Shown here piece by piece: positions 1-36,515 of a DNA stretch of 64,000 bases. The notes under the pieces are model-generated. The model ran no database searches, had not been told where the DNA came from, and saw nothing but the letters and a program-made list of their open reading frames with translations. The DNA comes from Heliopora coerulea (lineage: Eukaryota; Cnidaria; Anthozoa; Scleralcyonacea; Helioporidae), in the NCBI GenBank assembly GCA_030142905.1, contig JASJOG010000068.1:1146001-1210000 (forward strand). The letters run 5' to 3'. The stretch's first letter is position 1; each line of letters opens with the position of its first letter. The translations under genes and the position numbers were made by a program.

Positions 1-597
1 GTCTTTCTACATTAAAAATAATTGAAAGTTCATTATGAAGTTTATTTAACTGTGGAACAACTTTGTAGGGATAGATTGACAAGTCGACAAGGTCACTATC
101 TAATACTATATATTTATCATCTATTACTATCATTATCTATTCTCTATCGATAAGATAACTATCTACCACTATCTATCGATCATCTATCACTATGATTATT
201 TATCATCTACCTCAAAGATCATTATCACCACTTAATGTTTAACCACTCCCATTAGTAACTTATCGTACTTAAAAATTAGCTTCGGGAATCACCGTAACTT
301 AAATATTGACATAACTTTACCAAAGATAGGATAGTTGTACACAAAAAGCTGATAGATTAAAAAATATCTACAGATCTAAATGTTTTAAACTAGAAGTCAT
401 CATGAGGGATAAAAGAAAGTCTATTAGACTTTCGTTGTTCCCGAGGTGAATATTTAATGACAATTGGCTGTTGTTTGGTTATTTTGTTTATTTGATTAAA
501 GTTGGCTTGTTTATTGCAATAACGAAAACTTTGACTGTTCGTCCTTTGTGGAGTGGTTGAACAGTGTTATTGACTTTCTAAGTGTAGGAAATAGTAA
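1..597. other. intergenic, degenerate TATC repeats
   Basis: No gene seen. About 95-225 is rich in degenerate (CTAT/ATCT) units. The rest is AT-rich without recognisable structure. Confidence 0.6.
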
Positions 598-1470
598 GTC
601 TTTACTTTACTTTACTTTACTTAAATTATTTTAGCACGGTGGCCTATTCAGTCTCCTGTTTTTCAAAGGGCCGTGCATTAATTTAGTACAAAAATACATT
701 CTTAACTAATAACTATACTTACATCTAAAATATTAATACTAAATATATTACTATATACACAAAGCAGAAATTATTAATGGTATGTGAAGACTGTTTTCTA
801 GGATGTATTATATATATATTCATCTATTAAATTTATGAAGCTGTTTAAGCAAATTGTATGGATATTATTGATTATATTATGAGGTAGACTATTCCAGAAC
901 TTTGATGCACGGTAAATAAATGTATATTTTAAGAAATTAGTGTTAGGCTTTGGTAAATAAAGATTTTTATCGTTACTTCTCAGTCTGTAGACGTTGTTAT
1001 GGAGAATTTTAAAGTGGTCTTTTAGATATTTTGGTGCCCATCCTCGTAAAGCTTTAAATGTTGAAAGTAGTTCTCGCTTTTTTAAATTTATTTCAACTGG
1101 TTTCCAGTCAAGATTTTCGAAAATTTCCGATGATCGGATTTCATATCTTGCTCCCGTTATTACACGTGCAGCCCTCTTTTGAAGTTTTTAAAGTTTGTTA
1201 TGTTTGTTGTGGTGCCATCATGCCATATATTGGAGCAATAAATGAAGTGTGGTAAAACTAAAGTGTTATACATTTTTACTAATGTTTCCTGAGTCACGGC
1301 CAAGATATCTAAGCAGATCTGAGCCTTCTGTTTCATTGTCACGTTGTCCGAGCTTCAAGATGGTATTTGGTTTCTGCGATGTATTTATCACTGCATTCCC
1401 CATGTATGTCCTTCGAATACTAGATGTCACTCTAGGTCTTTACAGCCAAATAAAAATCCGACCTTCATAG
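598..1470 (-). mobile_element. 5'-truncated non-LTR retrotransposon (LINE) fragment
   Basis: Read on the minus strand, about 1470 to 820 encodes, with frame breaks, the C-terminal part of a LINE reverse transcriptase: NTLVLPHFIYCSNIW, a RVITGARYE phrase, YRLRS and ASKFWNSLPHNI, the last being typical of Jockey/CR1/L2-like tails. The 3' end is AT-rich and finishes in a short (GTAAA)n tail at about 598-622. No intact RT core is present, so it is dead. Confidence 0.7.
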
Positions 1471-4227
1471 ATTGCCAAACTATATAGTAAACAAATTGTT
1501 GTGTGATGAGTACAAAAAATCCTCTTGGTGGGAATGTGAGCTCGGAATAAGGTCGACAAGATTTTCAAGCACTTAGCTTTTTAGATTCATCTCAGTTTCA
1601 GCGAACTTTTCGGAAAATTTTTAACTTTCCCCCCAACTCTCACCTGTAACGGCCCAAGAATACCGAGGGCTACAATGTTCAAGAGCAGGGGATTGTGTAC
1701 CCTTGCCCTTCGCTTTTTGCTAATCATGTATGAGTTTTTGCGTGGCCACACCCCCTGCCAAGTTCGGCCCGGGACCCCTGAATGGCTCGGATCCTTTAAG
1801 CACTTGCCGCACCCTTGGTTGCCATAGTTCCTACGTAATCATCCCTTATACCTTACTAACTTAATTTAATTGACCAAAGAAAAATGCGTAAGATCTCTTG
1901 ACATGCTGGCGTAGTGGGTAGCATTCAGTCCCGCAACCAAGAAATTGTTTAAAAAAAAAATACCGAGTCTTTTGATTTATCATAACAATCTGCTCATTCA
2001 GACCTCGGGGATGACTACATTTTGTTGTTTAATCGGATAAACACAGGGAAAAAAAGAAAAAAAGATACTCCCGTTCGTCGTCATCTCATCGGGAATTAAA
2101 ATTTTCCGATTTATCCATATAAGTACATTGGATAGTTTGGCAACAATCTTCATGCTAATCCCAGGAAAGGTATGATCTGGATTCGATTTCATATTCATCC
2201 TTAAAGTAATGATTTGAAGACAAAAAGAAGTTACGAAGCACCAAGAGACAGGGTAACCAAGTTACTAACAGAACAAAATGTTGAACTCGCAGATTTCGAG
2301 AGTATAATCGTCGTTAACAAGAAGCGTAATATCTACGAAGGCCTCGAGCCCTATTGTGTAACAAGGGGTTAATGACGCAGTCAACCTTGAAGTTTCACGT
2401 TTTACATGTTTTTTACACGTGTTTGACACTCATTTCTCTCCACGTTGCTCGTTGTTCTCCCTTACACTTCGCTTCGATGATATATGTCAAAAAGAAAACT
2501 CTGCAAATGTCACAGACCAAATCGCCGTGGAATTGCTCAGGTAAACCTGCCTTTTTGTTACCGTCATATGAGGGTGGTAGGTGGTCTTGACTGAGCCAAC
2601 GACCTTACCCCTTATCTCACCAACCAGAGTTTGTTCAACTATTATTATCGTTCCTTCAAAATGGGAATCTTCATGACATCACTCCTTGAAGTTTACTTCA
2701 AACATTATGTCGCAAATTCTCGTTTTAACGAAACGATACGTGCCCAAGTTGGGCTTTTCCGACCAAAATAGATAATCGAACGTGATAGGTTAAACAAACC
2801 CTTCCTCTTCACTTAAGAAATCCGCACACACACATGACAATTGGAAAAAACTGGCGCCTCGAAAACTTCCCGGGAAACAAATCATCCAACAAATAAAGAT
2901 CATTTCGGAACAATTGCTTCAGCCCTATTTTTGTTAGAGTGACAACTTCTAAGCTGATTTATCAATCAACAATTAACCTGACATCTTCAAGAGACTTTTA
3001 TTTCAAACAAGTGTCATCTTCTCTCGTTTTCTGGGTACATAAGAACTGTCCTTGTTCATAAGTAAACACTGCAAAGTTTCAGAAGTTAATGGAATGTCTC
3101 TTCCAGGTCAAATGACTGGAGTTCAAATCACCTGCATACCCCTCAACGTCTCGTCAGAATCATTTTTACCAGAAAAAAAAAGTTGCGGCATATACAAACC
3201 GCGGAAACTCATATAAATGGTCGACAGTGAAGCTCTTCGCGACCAATATTTCTCACGGCTAGTAGAAGTGGCGAAAATACTCGCCTTGTAAAAGCCCTGT
3301 TCCGGCTTTACGAAAGCCATGTAGGCTTATTCTTTCATAGTAAATTGTCCAACTGCTTCGCTTTGAATGTGAATAAAGTAGATTAGGAGTAAGATATGAA
3401 GACAGGAGGTCATGTAGTTAAGATTCTGTCGAGAAGTTAAAGTAGATATTGTTGTGCTGAGGTGTGTGGTCGCCTATACATAGTGAAATAAACATGAGGA
3501 ATGTAAGTGGTCCAAGTGTGTTTATGGTGCAAACCTAACGTATAAGTAAAAAGTCGATTAACAGAATAGAGTCAGAGGCTTTAACAAGAAGTCAGATCCT
3601 GTTTTTTACAGGATCATTAAGGACAACAATTGTATTAACCTTTTGTTTTCATTAGAACGCTCTAGTAAATATACATAAGATACAAAGTCATGATTCTTTT
3701 GGCTAGCGGTATAATGTGGGAAGTGCTATGACGTCAAAAGGTGTTGCAATGCACTTCCTAGCCAGTCTGAATTTTCGCATAAAATATTCTCAGGAGTGTC
3801 TCACCACCAGCCTACGCACAAGTCACTGAAATACCATTAGGAAGTAGCAATATATCGGAGTATAGGGACTAACTTGTCTCGATTACAAATGATAACAACT
3901 TAAAGTTTGCAATATTGCCTTTCCAATGACTTACGCATGCGCAATCATTTCTCAATTGTCCCAACTCCTTGGGGTGTCTTGAGAATGAAGGGTTCACTTA
4001 ACTTTAGAGATTTCTCGTGGTCCTAAGATATCTCGCATGAACGCGTTCACTTAGAAGCCAAGATGCCTGAAGCAAAAGGTTACCTTACTGATGAGTCCGA
4101 ACTGCTTCAAGGTGAAACGAGTGAATATGTGATACTGGAATTGTGTTGGGGCACTAAGACAACTCCTACATCATATTAATGGTCAAGTATTAAAACCACG
4201 GGGAGTACGAAGGATTCGTTAGCATCC
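1471..4227. other. intergenic, no gene recognised
   Basis: No convincing exon on either strand. Around 1903-1925 there is a tRNA A-box-like TGGCGTAGTGG, possibly a SINE relic without a visible B box. Short open frames here lack family features and splice context. Confidence 0.5.
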
Positions 4228-4525
4228 ATATAAAGTAAAGTAAAGTAAAGTGTCTATTTATACTAGATAACCCTATCAGCTACCTAAGTTGTTCTCCCTA
4301 GAGGTCTAGCAATGGCCACCCCTCATGGGTCCAGTGTTACTACAGGAGGAAACCGGAGTACCAGGAGAAAACCTGCGATGCTTGGTAGAGTCAAACTGGA
4401 CGACACTCTCCTCACATGAGGCAAATGTAACTTTAATCACATCACTGCACGAAGCCGGAATCGAACCCTACTCACAGTGGTGAGAGACACGTGCACTACC
4501 ACTGTGCCACCAGCACCCCTGTGAG
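4228..4525 (-). mobile_element. tRNA-derived SINE
   Basis: On the minus strand an A box (TGGCACAGTGG, 4499-4509 on plus) and a perfect B box (GGTTCGATTCC, 4457-4467) lie about 32 bp apart in a tRNA-like head. A body of about 200 bp and a (CTTTA)n tail at about 4230-4254 follow. Internal pol III promoter, body and simple tail together define a SINE. Confidence 0.75.
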
Positions 4526-5559
4526 TCGTGAGGGTAACGACATATCCCAACCCAACACACGTGAACAGACCGTCACAGATCTATATCTATAAAAAAGCTT
4601 GGAAGTTAATCCAACTGAGATGTCACTCGAGAATAACATTTTAAACTTGTGTCAAATATGGGGCGGCTTTACGAAATTCTTCGATCAATTTATTTTTACA
4701 CTGTAAACGAGCTGTGAAACAAACCACTGTTTTTATTCTTATTCTTATTGCTATTCCTGTTTTTAATCTTATTCTTATTCTTACTCCCGTTTTCGGTCGG
4801 ATTCTCATTCATTATGATTATTATTGTCATTATTACGAGCCATTTCTTACAGAAAGTGCAGTGCTGCGAGGTAGGCATATCCAAGTTAACAGACAACGTC
4901 GCTACGTCTGGGATGAGTTCGTTTTCAAGAGTCTTTAGGTACATGAGGTCTCCATGTGTGAGGATCTGGTCGACTGTGTGGGTCGTCTACGGAACTGCTA
5001 CTGATTGAGCAAACAATAAGGCCGAAGAACACATAAAAGAACATTGTCTTTCTCTTGAAATATCACTAAATCGTTCGTGACCCTGATGAATACTTTCATT
5101 AACGAATAAAGTTGAGTTTGACGTTACAATACACAGACAATACACAGATTTCTCCTAGGGATTATCCTCATACAAAACTTGGGCTCGTCTTATTATCAAT
5201 TATAAAACAGCATTTCGAAAGCGTGATTGGCTGAAAGCCATCTTTCCATACCTCGATAGGAACGTGAAAAACTCATGCCATCACATACGCTATCTGAATA
5301 GTAAGGAAAAGCCCTATTTAAGGCGCTTTCTCTGCGGTCCGATCGAGTTACAGAAACAATGTGAGAAATTGAGGAGAACAAAAATTGCATTGGAAACTCT
5401 AGTCCTAGGGGATCGTTTTGCCACCGGCATTCCTTCCTTTTCCATTCCAACACCGTTCTCAATTCCGAAGTTCCTCTGGTGTTTCTGTAACTCAGAACTA
5501 CTTCCTACACGTAAATGGTGAAACGGTATGAACGCACTAATTCACGAGCTACTTAAAAC

Positions 5560-5795
5560 AACCCTTACGAAAATTTATTTGTGATTTTACATATAGAAAA
5601 CATATGGAATTGGAACATTTTCACAAAGGATACTATCTTTTCACACATGAAACTGGAACGTTTTCACACTATGAAATACCTGATTGACATGTGAAATGAA
5701 TAGGTTCCAAAGTTTCACATGTAAAATGCTGGTGTTCGAAGGATGTGTTTTTTGGCATGTAAAATGGAAAAATTCACATATGAAATGGACAATTC

Positions 5796-5864
<69 letters not shown>

Positions 5865-6600
5865 TAATTAATATTTCTATTGCGCAAATTAACACGTGGA
5901 TATGATCGAATGCGCATTACAAATTATCATTACAAATAACAATAACTACTGTTCAGCTAAAAATAAATTGCAAAAATTATCCTAGTAATAAGCATTCTTA
6001 GAAAGATGTGTCTTAACTAGACCTTTAAAGTTAATAAAATTAACTTCGTGGCGAATTTCAAGTGGCAAAGCATTCCAAAGCTTGGTGGCCGCAATTGAAA
6101 AAGCGCGATCACCAAGAGTCTTTTTGGTTTTGTATAGTACTGGCTGTAATAAGGGTCCAGAGTTCGATCGAAGACTATAGTTTGACTGTTTCCTAACAGT
6201 AACTAAATCACAAATATATTTGGGTGCAAGCCCAAAGATTGCCTTAAATGTAAAAACAATAATCTTAAAGTCAGTTCTAAATTTGACCGGAAGCCAGTGT
6301 AATGAATACAAAACTGGAATGATGTGGTAATATCTCAGTGTGTCTTATGAGCCTCGCAGCAGAGTTCTGAAGTCTTTGTAATTTATTTAGACGGACTGCC
6401 GGCAAACCATACAATAGGCTATTGCAATAATCACTGGACTGTATAATACAGACATGAATCAGCGTCTGCGCCGCTTCTTCACTATATGAAAATGAACTTC
6501 ACATATTGAATTGTACTTTCAAATATGCAATTGAAACATATGAAATACTATTTTCATATGTGAAATGTCATGTTAGATTTTTGCAAGGGAAGTTACACAA
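5560..6600. repeat. TTCACATGTGAAA-rich dispersed repeat split by a LINE
   Basis: From 5580 to 5800 and again from 6480 to 6570 the sequence repeats palindromic hexamers CATATG/ACATGT flanked by GAAA and TTTC every 20-40 bp. A related stretch with the shared phrase GGAACGTTTTCAC lies near 40557. The LINE at 5798-6490 sits between the two halves, as if inserted into the repeat. Confidence 0.5.
5798..6490 (-). mobile_element. 5'-truncated LINE fragment with (TAA)n end
   Basis: The minus strand from about 6490 to 5982 encodes the C-terminal end of a non-LTR RT: SSDYCNSLLYGLP, LQRLQNSAARLI, LHWLPVKFRTDFKI, LRSN and AATKLWNALPLEIR. One frame break lies near 6312; the last 109 codons are open to a stop at 5982. 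The 3' end runs into a TAA/TGA microsatellite at 5798-5868. The core polymerase motifs are missing, so it is a truncated copy. Confidence 0.85.
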
Positions 6601-9600
6601 AGCAAAAATATGGTACAATGAGGCTTGCAAAGCCGTAGTGGATATGCAACGCTATCGCAAGCTAGCATACAATGATGTAATTTTAGCTAGCCATTTTAGG
6701 CCATTTAGACCAAAAGCTAGAGAATCTCAACCAACACTTTTCGAGTAAGAGGCAGAACATGCGCTGTCGTGCACCAGTATACTAAATTCTTCCGTTGAGA
6801 GATCTGGGACCTACGAAGACATAAGACATTATGTTGATTTCTCCTTGATAATCCGAATTTAGGCAGAAAGTCAGGAAGCAGAGTGATTCTCCGTGTGGTT
6901 TTTCTTAAATGGACTTAGTAAGACTCTTCATTATGTAACTCAAAAAATAATGTGCTAATCTGGCGTAAGTCGAAAAGTACTAATGGCGAACAAGGCTTTA
7001 GATTCCACTTTCTTCCTCTTGCACTTATTTATTCCAAAAAACAGAGATTATATTCAAACATTTAAATGTGATTAGAAAGTGTAGCTTCTTGTACGGTCAA
7101 GAATGATTTTAATGAGGGGTTTTCGAATTAATTTCTGCGTATTTTTATAATTCATACTCTTTTTAATAAAATTTAACACACACGCACACCAACACTGTGC
7201 TTTTTTTCTGTACTCGCCTCCTCTTCTAATGTAAGGATTTAATTGTAAAAATACTCGTCGCTTCTTCGTAGATGATTCGGGAACCTTTCAACTCTTAACA
7301 CTTCGAAGGACAAAGAGAATGAGCACGTGATATCGAGAAGAATGCTTCTCAGTGTCCATACGAGTTAGGTCAACTGAAATTTCCATTTCGTTTCAGAAAA
7401 CCTTAACGCAAATTGTGTACTCCTCGTGAATTAGCTGGTTGCTAAAACAAAATTAAGACGTCAACAACTTTTACTATTCTAAGCTGAAAAAGTCTTTCAA
7501 AGAGATTCTTATTAAACGGACTCTCTTTCATTGGCCATTCTAAGGGCTCTTGCCCATATATGTCAGAACGAATGAATACCGAAGATCTTTTACACTTGGC
7601 GATACTTATTGGTTAAAACCTAATGACGGAAGTTATCTTGTTGGGGGCAAGTTCCTCCTGAATTCTTGACGACGTTGCCCTGCCATCTTCATTCTGGGAT
7701 TATTAAAAGGAATACTTAGATTTACAACGTGGATATTCCTTGAATTGGTTATATACAGTATCTTATACGATTTGGATAATGATGTTGGAAGAAGATTGTG
7801 GTTGTTTGGGTTGTTATTGAGTTTTTGGATCCAAAAACCTGGCATGCCTGATCATCGAAGACAAAGAAATTTTGTGTGTCAGTTTTAGCAAGGCAAGCTG
7901 TCGATTATTGTCGGATTTCGCTACTTTTGGGCGATTTCTTTTACCCAAGATCAAGGTAAGGAAAGGGAGAAACAGTACATGGCAGTATTCATTTAAAAGT
8001 GATCAAACGGTCATATCTAGGGGTGAGCCGATTGTCACAGATATAGCCATTTTAATTGGTAATACGTAAGGTTCCCACTGTTGTTTAACTACCAGAGAAT
8101 CAACTCTGGGCAAGAATATGAACATACGATAAACATTGATAGATTGCCCACTATTACTATTACATGTGTGCTTCAGTTTCCTTAATATAAACCCCCTTCG
8201 TCAGGTAGGATTCTATGGTATTGTCACAAATACGTCTTTATCTTCACAATTTTTAGCGACATTGTAACATTCTGTAAAAACAGTGAGAATCTTTTGGCGG
8301 AGACCTAACCAAAACCTTTCAATGAACAGTATTCAAAATAAGTTCAAAGCATCTGTTAATTTCTACACCTCTTATATTCTCGCAATTTGGTCGGTCCGAA
8401 TTATAAAATTTCTGGTTAAAAGAATGTCAGAGATTAAGGCCACAAAAGTGCTAAATTTCGTGTTCCACAACTAAATATGCAGTAGAACAGTATGGTTATA
8501 TTCAAATCGGGAATTAAGTAGTCCAGCTGTGTCTAAATTCAGTCTAAATTATGTATCAAATTATTCAAGTACTACAGTGTCACACAGAACCTATATAACT
8601 CAATCATCCGGTTGGAAAGACTTTTGGCCAAATGAGATCATGAAATTTACACACAGAGCTTCCCGCGTTCTTTGTAGACGACTTTGGTTGATCAAAAAAC
8701 GCTACCAAAGATAAAGCACGGGACCTTTCCTTAAGAGACCTTCTCGAGCAGTAGATTCAGTTCTGGAACCGTATTACTTCACACTCAACACGAACAAACG
8801 CTCTTTATAACGTTGCTCACGCATTCCTTGTCAATTGAGTGCATTTGGTGAGGGGTTAATTTTCCTCTAAATTAAAAAAAAACCACATTAAGCCGCTTGG
8901 AATACGCTAATCATAAAGTGAACGGAGATTTCATCTGAGAATGTTTCATAACAATAGCATTCAATTCAGCGAATTAAAATTTTGGGGGGTTTGGCTTCTT
9001 CCTTTGAGACGGATACGTTTCCAAAAGAGCAACTTGATATCCTTTTTTGTTTTTATACGGGTACAGCATTTATGACATGGGGCGTAGAACGTATCTTTTA
9101 TTTTTTCCCTCAAACGGAAAGTGTTCTTTCATTAAAGGAGTACGGCTAAGATAGCTACCAGGTAACAATTTGATCAACAATTTTACGTGAGCCTTAATGA
9201 GAAATTAGGGAAGCTATTAGAAATATGAAATAAAAGATTATTGTCTTAAAGGAACAGGAGTGGGCTGTATGGAATATCACATATAATCACAGTGAGATTT
9301 CCCAAATAGATCTATAATGTATATATAAATATATATGCAACTTGAAAGGTGTACTCTCAGTCATGACACCCGATTGAGAAATGAGTCCTTTTATATGTCA
9401 TATAACCGTTTTGATCTCAATTCCTGTGGTATATGGCTCTACGCCGAGATAATGCAGGATATAATGCCAGTCCTATCATGAATTAATCACGTTGTTATCC
9501 AGCAATTAAAATACCGGTCTGCCAAGCAATCAGGTAAATGGATTCTTAATAGTGCAAAAAAGGATTTCGTCAAACTTGGGAACAAGTAATCAGAATGGAA

Positions 9601-11444
9601 ATATATACAAATTCATCACTAAAAACTATGTTTCAATTTTTCGTGGTTCTAATTTTCGATCAATTTTGGACATGAGTCAAAATTCCGATTAAGCTTAATA
9701 ATTTTACCTAAGAATTTGACTAATCTTCCGGAGCGTACAATGGTATAATACAACGCAGGAAAACGAATGTAGGTCTTTGTTAATATTGCCATGTTTACCA
9801 AGTATTCCTTTATATATTCTAATGTACCATTAATACCCACAGAGGCCAAGCACGTACGCCGTTGTACAAAAAGGTTGTCACTGAGTGTATGAAATTGAAG
9901 CCTGTAGTCTGATTAATTCTGAAAGCTTGACTGCTGGCCTGAAGAACGTTTTGAATGGCTCCCAAACGCCATGGGTTACCCACTGGTTACTAGGCTAAAT
10001 TCTGTTGGCAATAATATTATGAACATTAGTATGCCATCTAGTAATGTGAGGGTTTCATTGCGTGCCTTGATCTTTTTCCAGTGCTTGAACTTAACTTCAG
10101 AGTAACCCAGCCTTTGCACCAAATTTATCATCCGCTTTTTTGTTTCAAAGTATGCTTTAATTCTCAGCGTTGGGATCATTAGAGTGCTTATTTACATTCA
10201 GTACGATTATTTATTTTCTTAAATCGTCCTTGTAGGCGTTCATTTAGAATGATTATCTATCCCTTATCTTTTCCGCCTTACCATAAAACGAATAAATAAA
10301 CCTAGGATTAAGCAAGGGGCAATTGATGAAGAATAGAGCTAATACAACACTAGTTTTAGACACAGAAGCCATTCTGTTCCATTCTAAATAGATCCTAGCT
10401 CAAACTTGCACATAAGTACAAGCCGAGAATCTGGCGTGACTCAAAGATAAAAGGATTCAAGGGACTTAATTTGACATAAACTCAGACAAAATGCCTGTCA
10501 ATGTTGGCTGCAAAATTTCATTCTCTGGCTTAGATAGCAAACAGTCGTTCTTTCCCATCGGTTGTTGTGAAACCGCATCAGACTTCCATGAATGCAAATA
10601 ATGCTGGGAGAGGTGGCACAAGATGACGAGAACTGCCCAATTCGACAATCGACAAAAATGTCATCGGAAAAAAAAATGCATACTGTAGCTCTTGCCGAAT
10701 TTCTGACTTGGAGCACAGGGTTGAAAACAAGTTAAAGTTTTTGATGCGCATCATCTATATATTGTAGCTGGTGATGTTATAAAGAAAACAGTCAAAGTCC
10801 CCACCACCTGTCACCCTAGTTTATCGCAACCTTAAATACGCCAAGCAATCTTATCCGAACGAGAGTTATCCAAAATTGCTCGGTCACGTTTCCTTTTGGG
10901 AAATGTCCCGGGGATTCTCGAATATTTTCTCCTCCGTATCTTTTGAATTTGCAATACAGTAAAGCTCCTTCGCTTTTTCTTTCCACATTTACAGGTTGTT
11001 ACGTATCGTAGTAAATGATATACCAGGCTGGAACCGTACTCGTCTTAGAAATATTAAAGCTGCACGTGAAACGAAACGTCGGTCAATTAAATATTTCTAT
11101 GCCAATTTTTTTCATGTGTTTCACTCACGATGGCACTTTTGAAAATAATTTGCTGGGCGTTAATATTTCTTACACTGATACATATCGTTTTATTCGATTT
11201 AACAGGTTTGCACCATACACATGTGTTTTCCTTTGTTTTTCATGAAAAGTCATTGCATCTTTCTTCAGGTACAATTTTATCGTATCAATCTTTTCAATAC
11301 GTCAACATATAAAGGCAGAACATACGTCATTGTCCATCATGTCAGAGTTTGTCCACCAGTGAAGCGATGTTGCCAAGTGCTCAGGGTTTCGCTGCATATA
11401 CCGCGCTATGTACACTCATTTAAACCGCTCGTTAATATTTCCTA
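6601..11444. other. intergenic, nothing recognised
   Basis: About 4.8 kb of AT-rich DNA. Open frames are short, lack family motifs and have no convincing splice partners. No tRNA, rRNA or obvious transposon was seen. Confidence 0.5.
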
Positions 11445-11640
11445 CGAAACATTTCCTCAAAAACTATGACCAGCCTAGAACTTTAGAAAGTATATATCAA
11501 ACAAAACAAATTCCGAAAAGGAGAGTCACGTAGAAAACTCAAGATCAGAGTTTTAAATCAAGAGACACAATTTTAAACAGTGATATTTCTGGTTTATTTC
11601 AAAGTCATCATCAGACTGATGACACTATTTCAAGTTCTTC
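11445..11640 (-). mobile_element. Penelope-like terminal fragment with degenerate hammerhead
   Basis: Shares the phrase AAACAAATTCCGAAAAGGA and CAGTGATAT with the inverted pair at 28.35-28.62 kb. On the minus strand around 11570-11615 it reads CAGT, CTGATGA, a GACTTT stem start, GAAAT and ATCACTG, where CAGT and ACTG could form stem I. The second half of stem II has mutated. Assignment to Penelope-like ends is inference from this layout. Confidence 0.4.
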
Positions 11641-12227
11641 CATATTTCTACGAGTGTTGCTATAACCCGACAGGAACATAGAGAATGTGTTTTCTATTTT
11701 CTTTGTAGAGAAAGACCCGCAGTAATGGATAAAACAGCTTTCCTTTATGCTGTCATCAAAGTGTCCATTCTCCCTACAGTTCAGTATTTTACGCGTGTCA
11801 TGGTGCGATTCCATGTTTCTACCAAGTTTTAGTAGAAACTTACAAGTATCTTACTCTAGTGCAAATGCAAGAATCTGATTGGCCATATTACCATACAACT
11901 AATAGTCGACAGATATCGAGTAGCAGCAAGTAAGACAATAAGGCCGAGTTATTTTATGAGACTAGAAACAATGCTTATATCTAGTTATTCGAAGCAAATT
12001 TAAAAATATTAACAAACATGAGCTATTATGCACAAAATTAATTTGATTTTCCCCTCACCGTTTCTATGAAATGATAGTTGACTCAAGGTTCTCCCACGTC
12101 ATCCATCACATCGTAGAAATCTCGATCAATCACCTAGTCACAACGCACAAGGTCGAAAAACTATTTATAAATAACCATGCAAAATTTCAAGGAATTAATA
12201 AGTTCAATGATTTTATTTACTTACAGG

Positions 12228-35742
<23,515 letters not shown>

Positions 35743-35925
35743 CTTAGGTGAGAGAGTAATTGCCTTACAGATAGGCGATCCGAAATTATCTTCATTGGTT
35801 GACCACTGTCTGTAGGAAACATAACTATCTGGCAATATATCTTGTCTATTACCTGACCCAAAAAAGAGGCAACTTTCTCTTAACTTTAATACGTACATCA
35901 ACGTAGCGCGGGACTTTCGCTGAGA

Positions 35926-35931
35926 AATAAA
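35926..35931 (+). promoter_or_regulatory. possible polyadenylation signal of RTK-A
   Basis: AATAAA 184 nt after the RTK-A stop codon, the first such hexamer I see downstream. In AT-rich DNA this is suggestive only. Confidence 0.35.
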
Positions 35932-36330
35932 AATGGATATTCCGTTCAGACATCAAAACATACAATAACGGTCACTTCCCGTGCAAACCTGAAATAAGAA
36001 TATTCCTTCTATTTAAATTTCCAAACGATTACAGTTAAAGATAAAAATATTTAATATCAAACTCGATGCTTTAGTGTAAATAACGTGTTGTAAATAAGAA
36101 AAGTAAAAAGAATTTTCACCAGTCTAGTTAGTTTGAAATACAAATAAATCGCCTCCCTTTACTGTCTGAAGATATCTAGCTTGCTAAAAGAAAAAAAAAT
36201 CACAAGCTAAGTCAGCTTAAATTGACGGTACGGGAAAAATGGCTGCTGTACATTTAACAACCACACTTTGCAAAGTTGATTCAATTATAAAAACATTACT
36301 AGCGGGCAACTTTAGGAAACAGAGGAAGCA

Positions 36331-36515
36331 ACATACTCCGACGAGCAAAATCTTGTAAACTCAATACTTGAGTTATAAGACAAGACAAAACTGATTATGC
36401 ATGGTGATATTTCGACTAAGTCATTCTCAAACTTAATAAGTTAACCGTGATCAGTTTTGACTTGTTTATAATCCAACTGTTGTAGTTTGCAAGATGTTGT
36501 TCATGGGAGTATGTT
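36331..36515. mobile_element. inverted pair related to Penelope-like ends
   Basis: Arms of about 70 bp (36331-36406 and 36444-36515) share, inverted, ACATACTCC, AAATCTTG, TTATAA, ACAAG and AAAACTGAT. Between them the minus strand reads GTCGAAATATCAC, resembling the hammerhead 3' half at 11.6 kb. It is heavily degraded. Confidence 0.4.

Noticed and set aside
5196..5521. Overlapping 85- and 88-codon frames on opposite strands
   Set aside because: No recognisable domain, no splice context and no repeat support.
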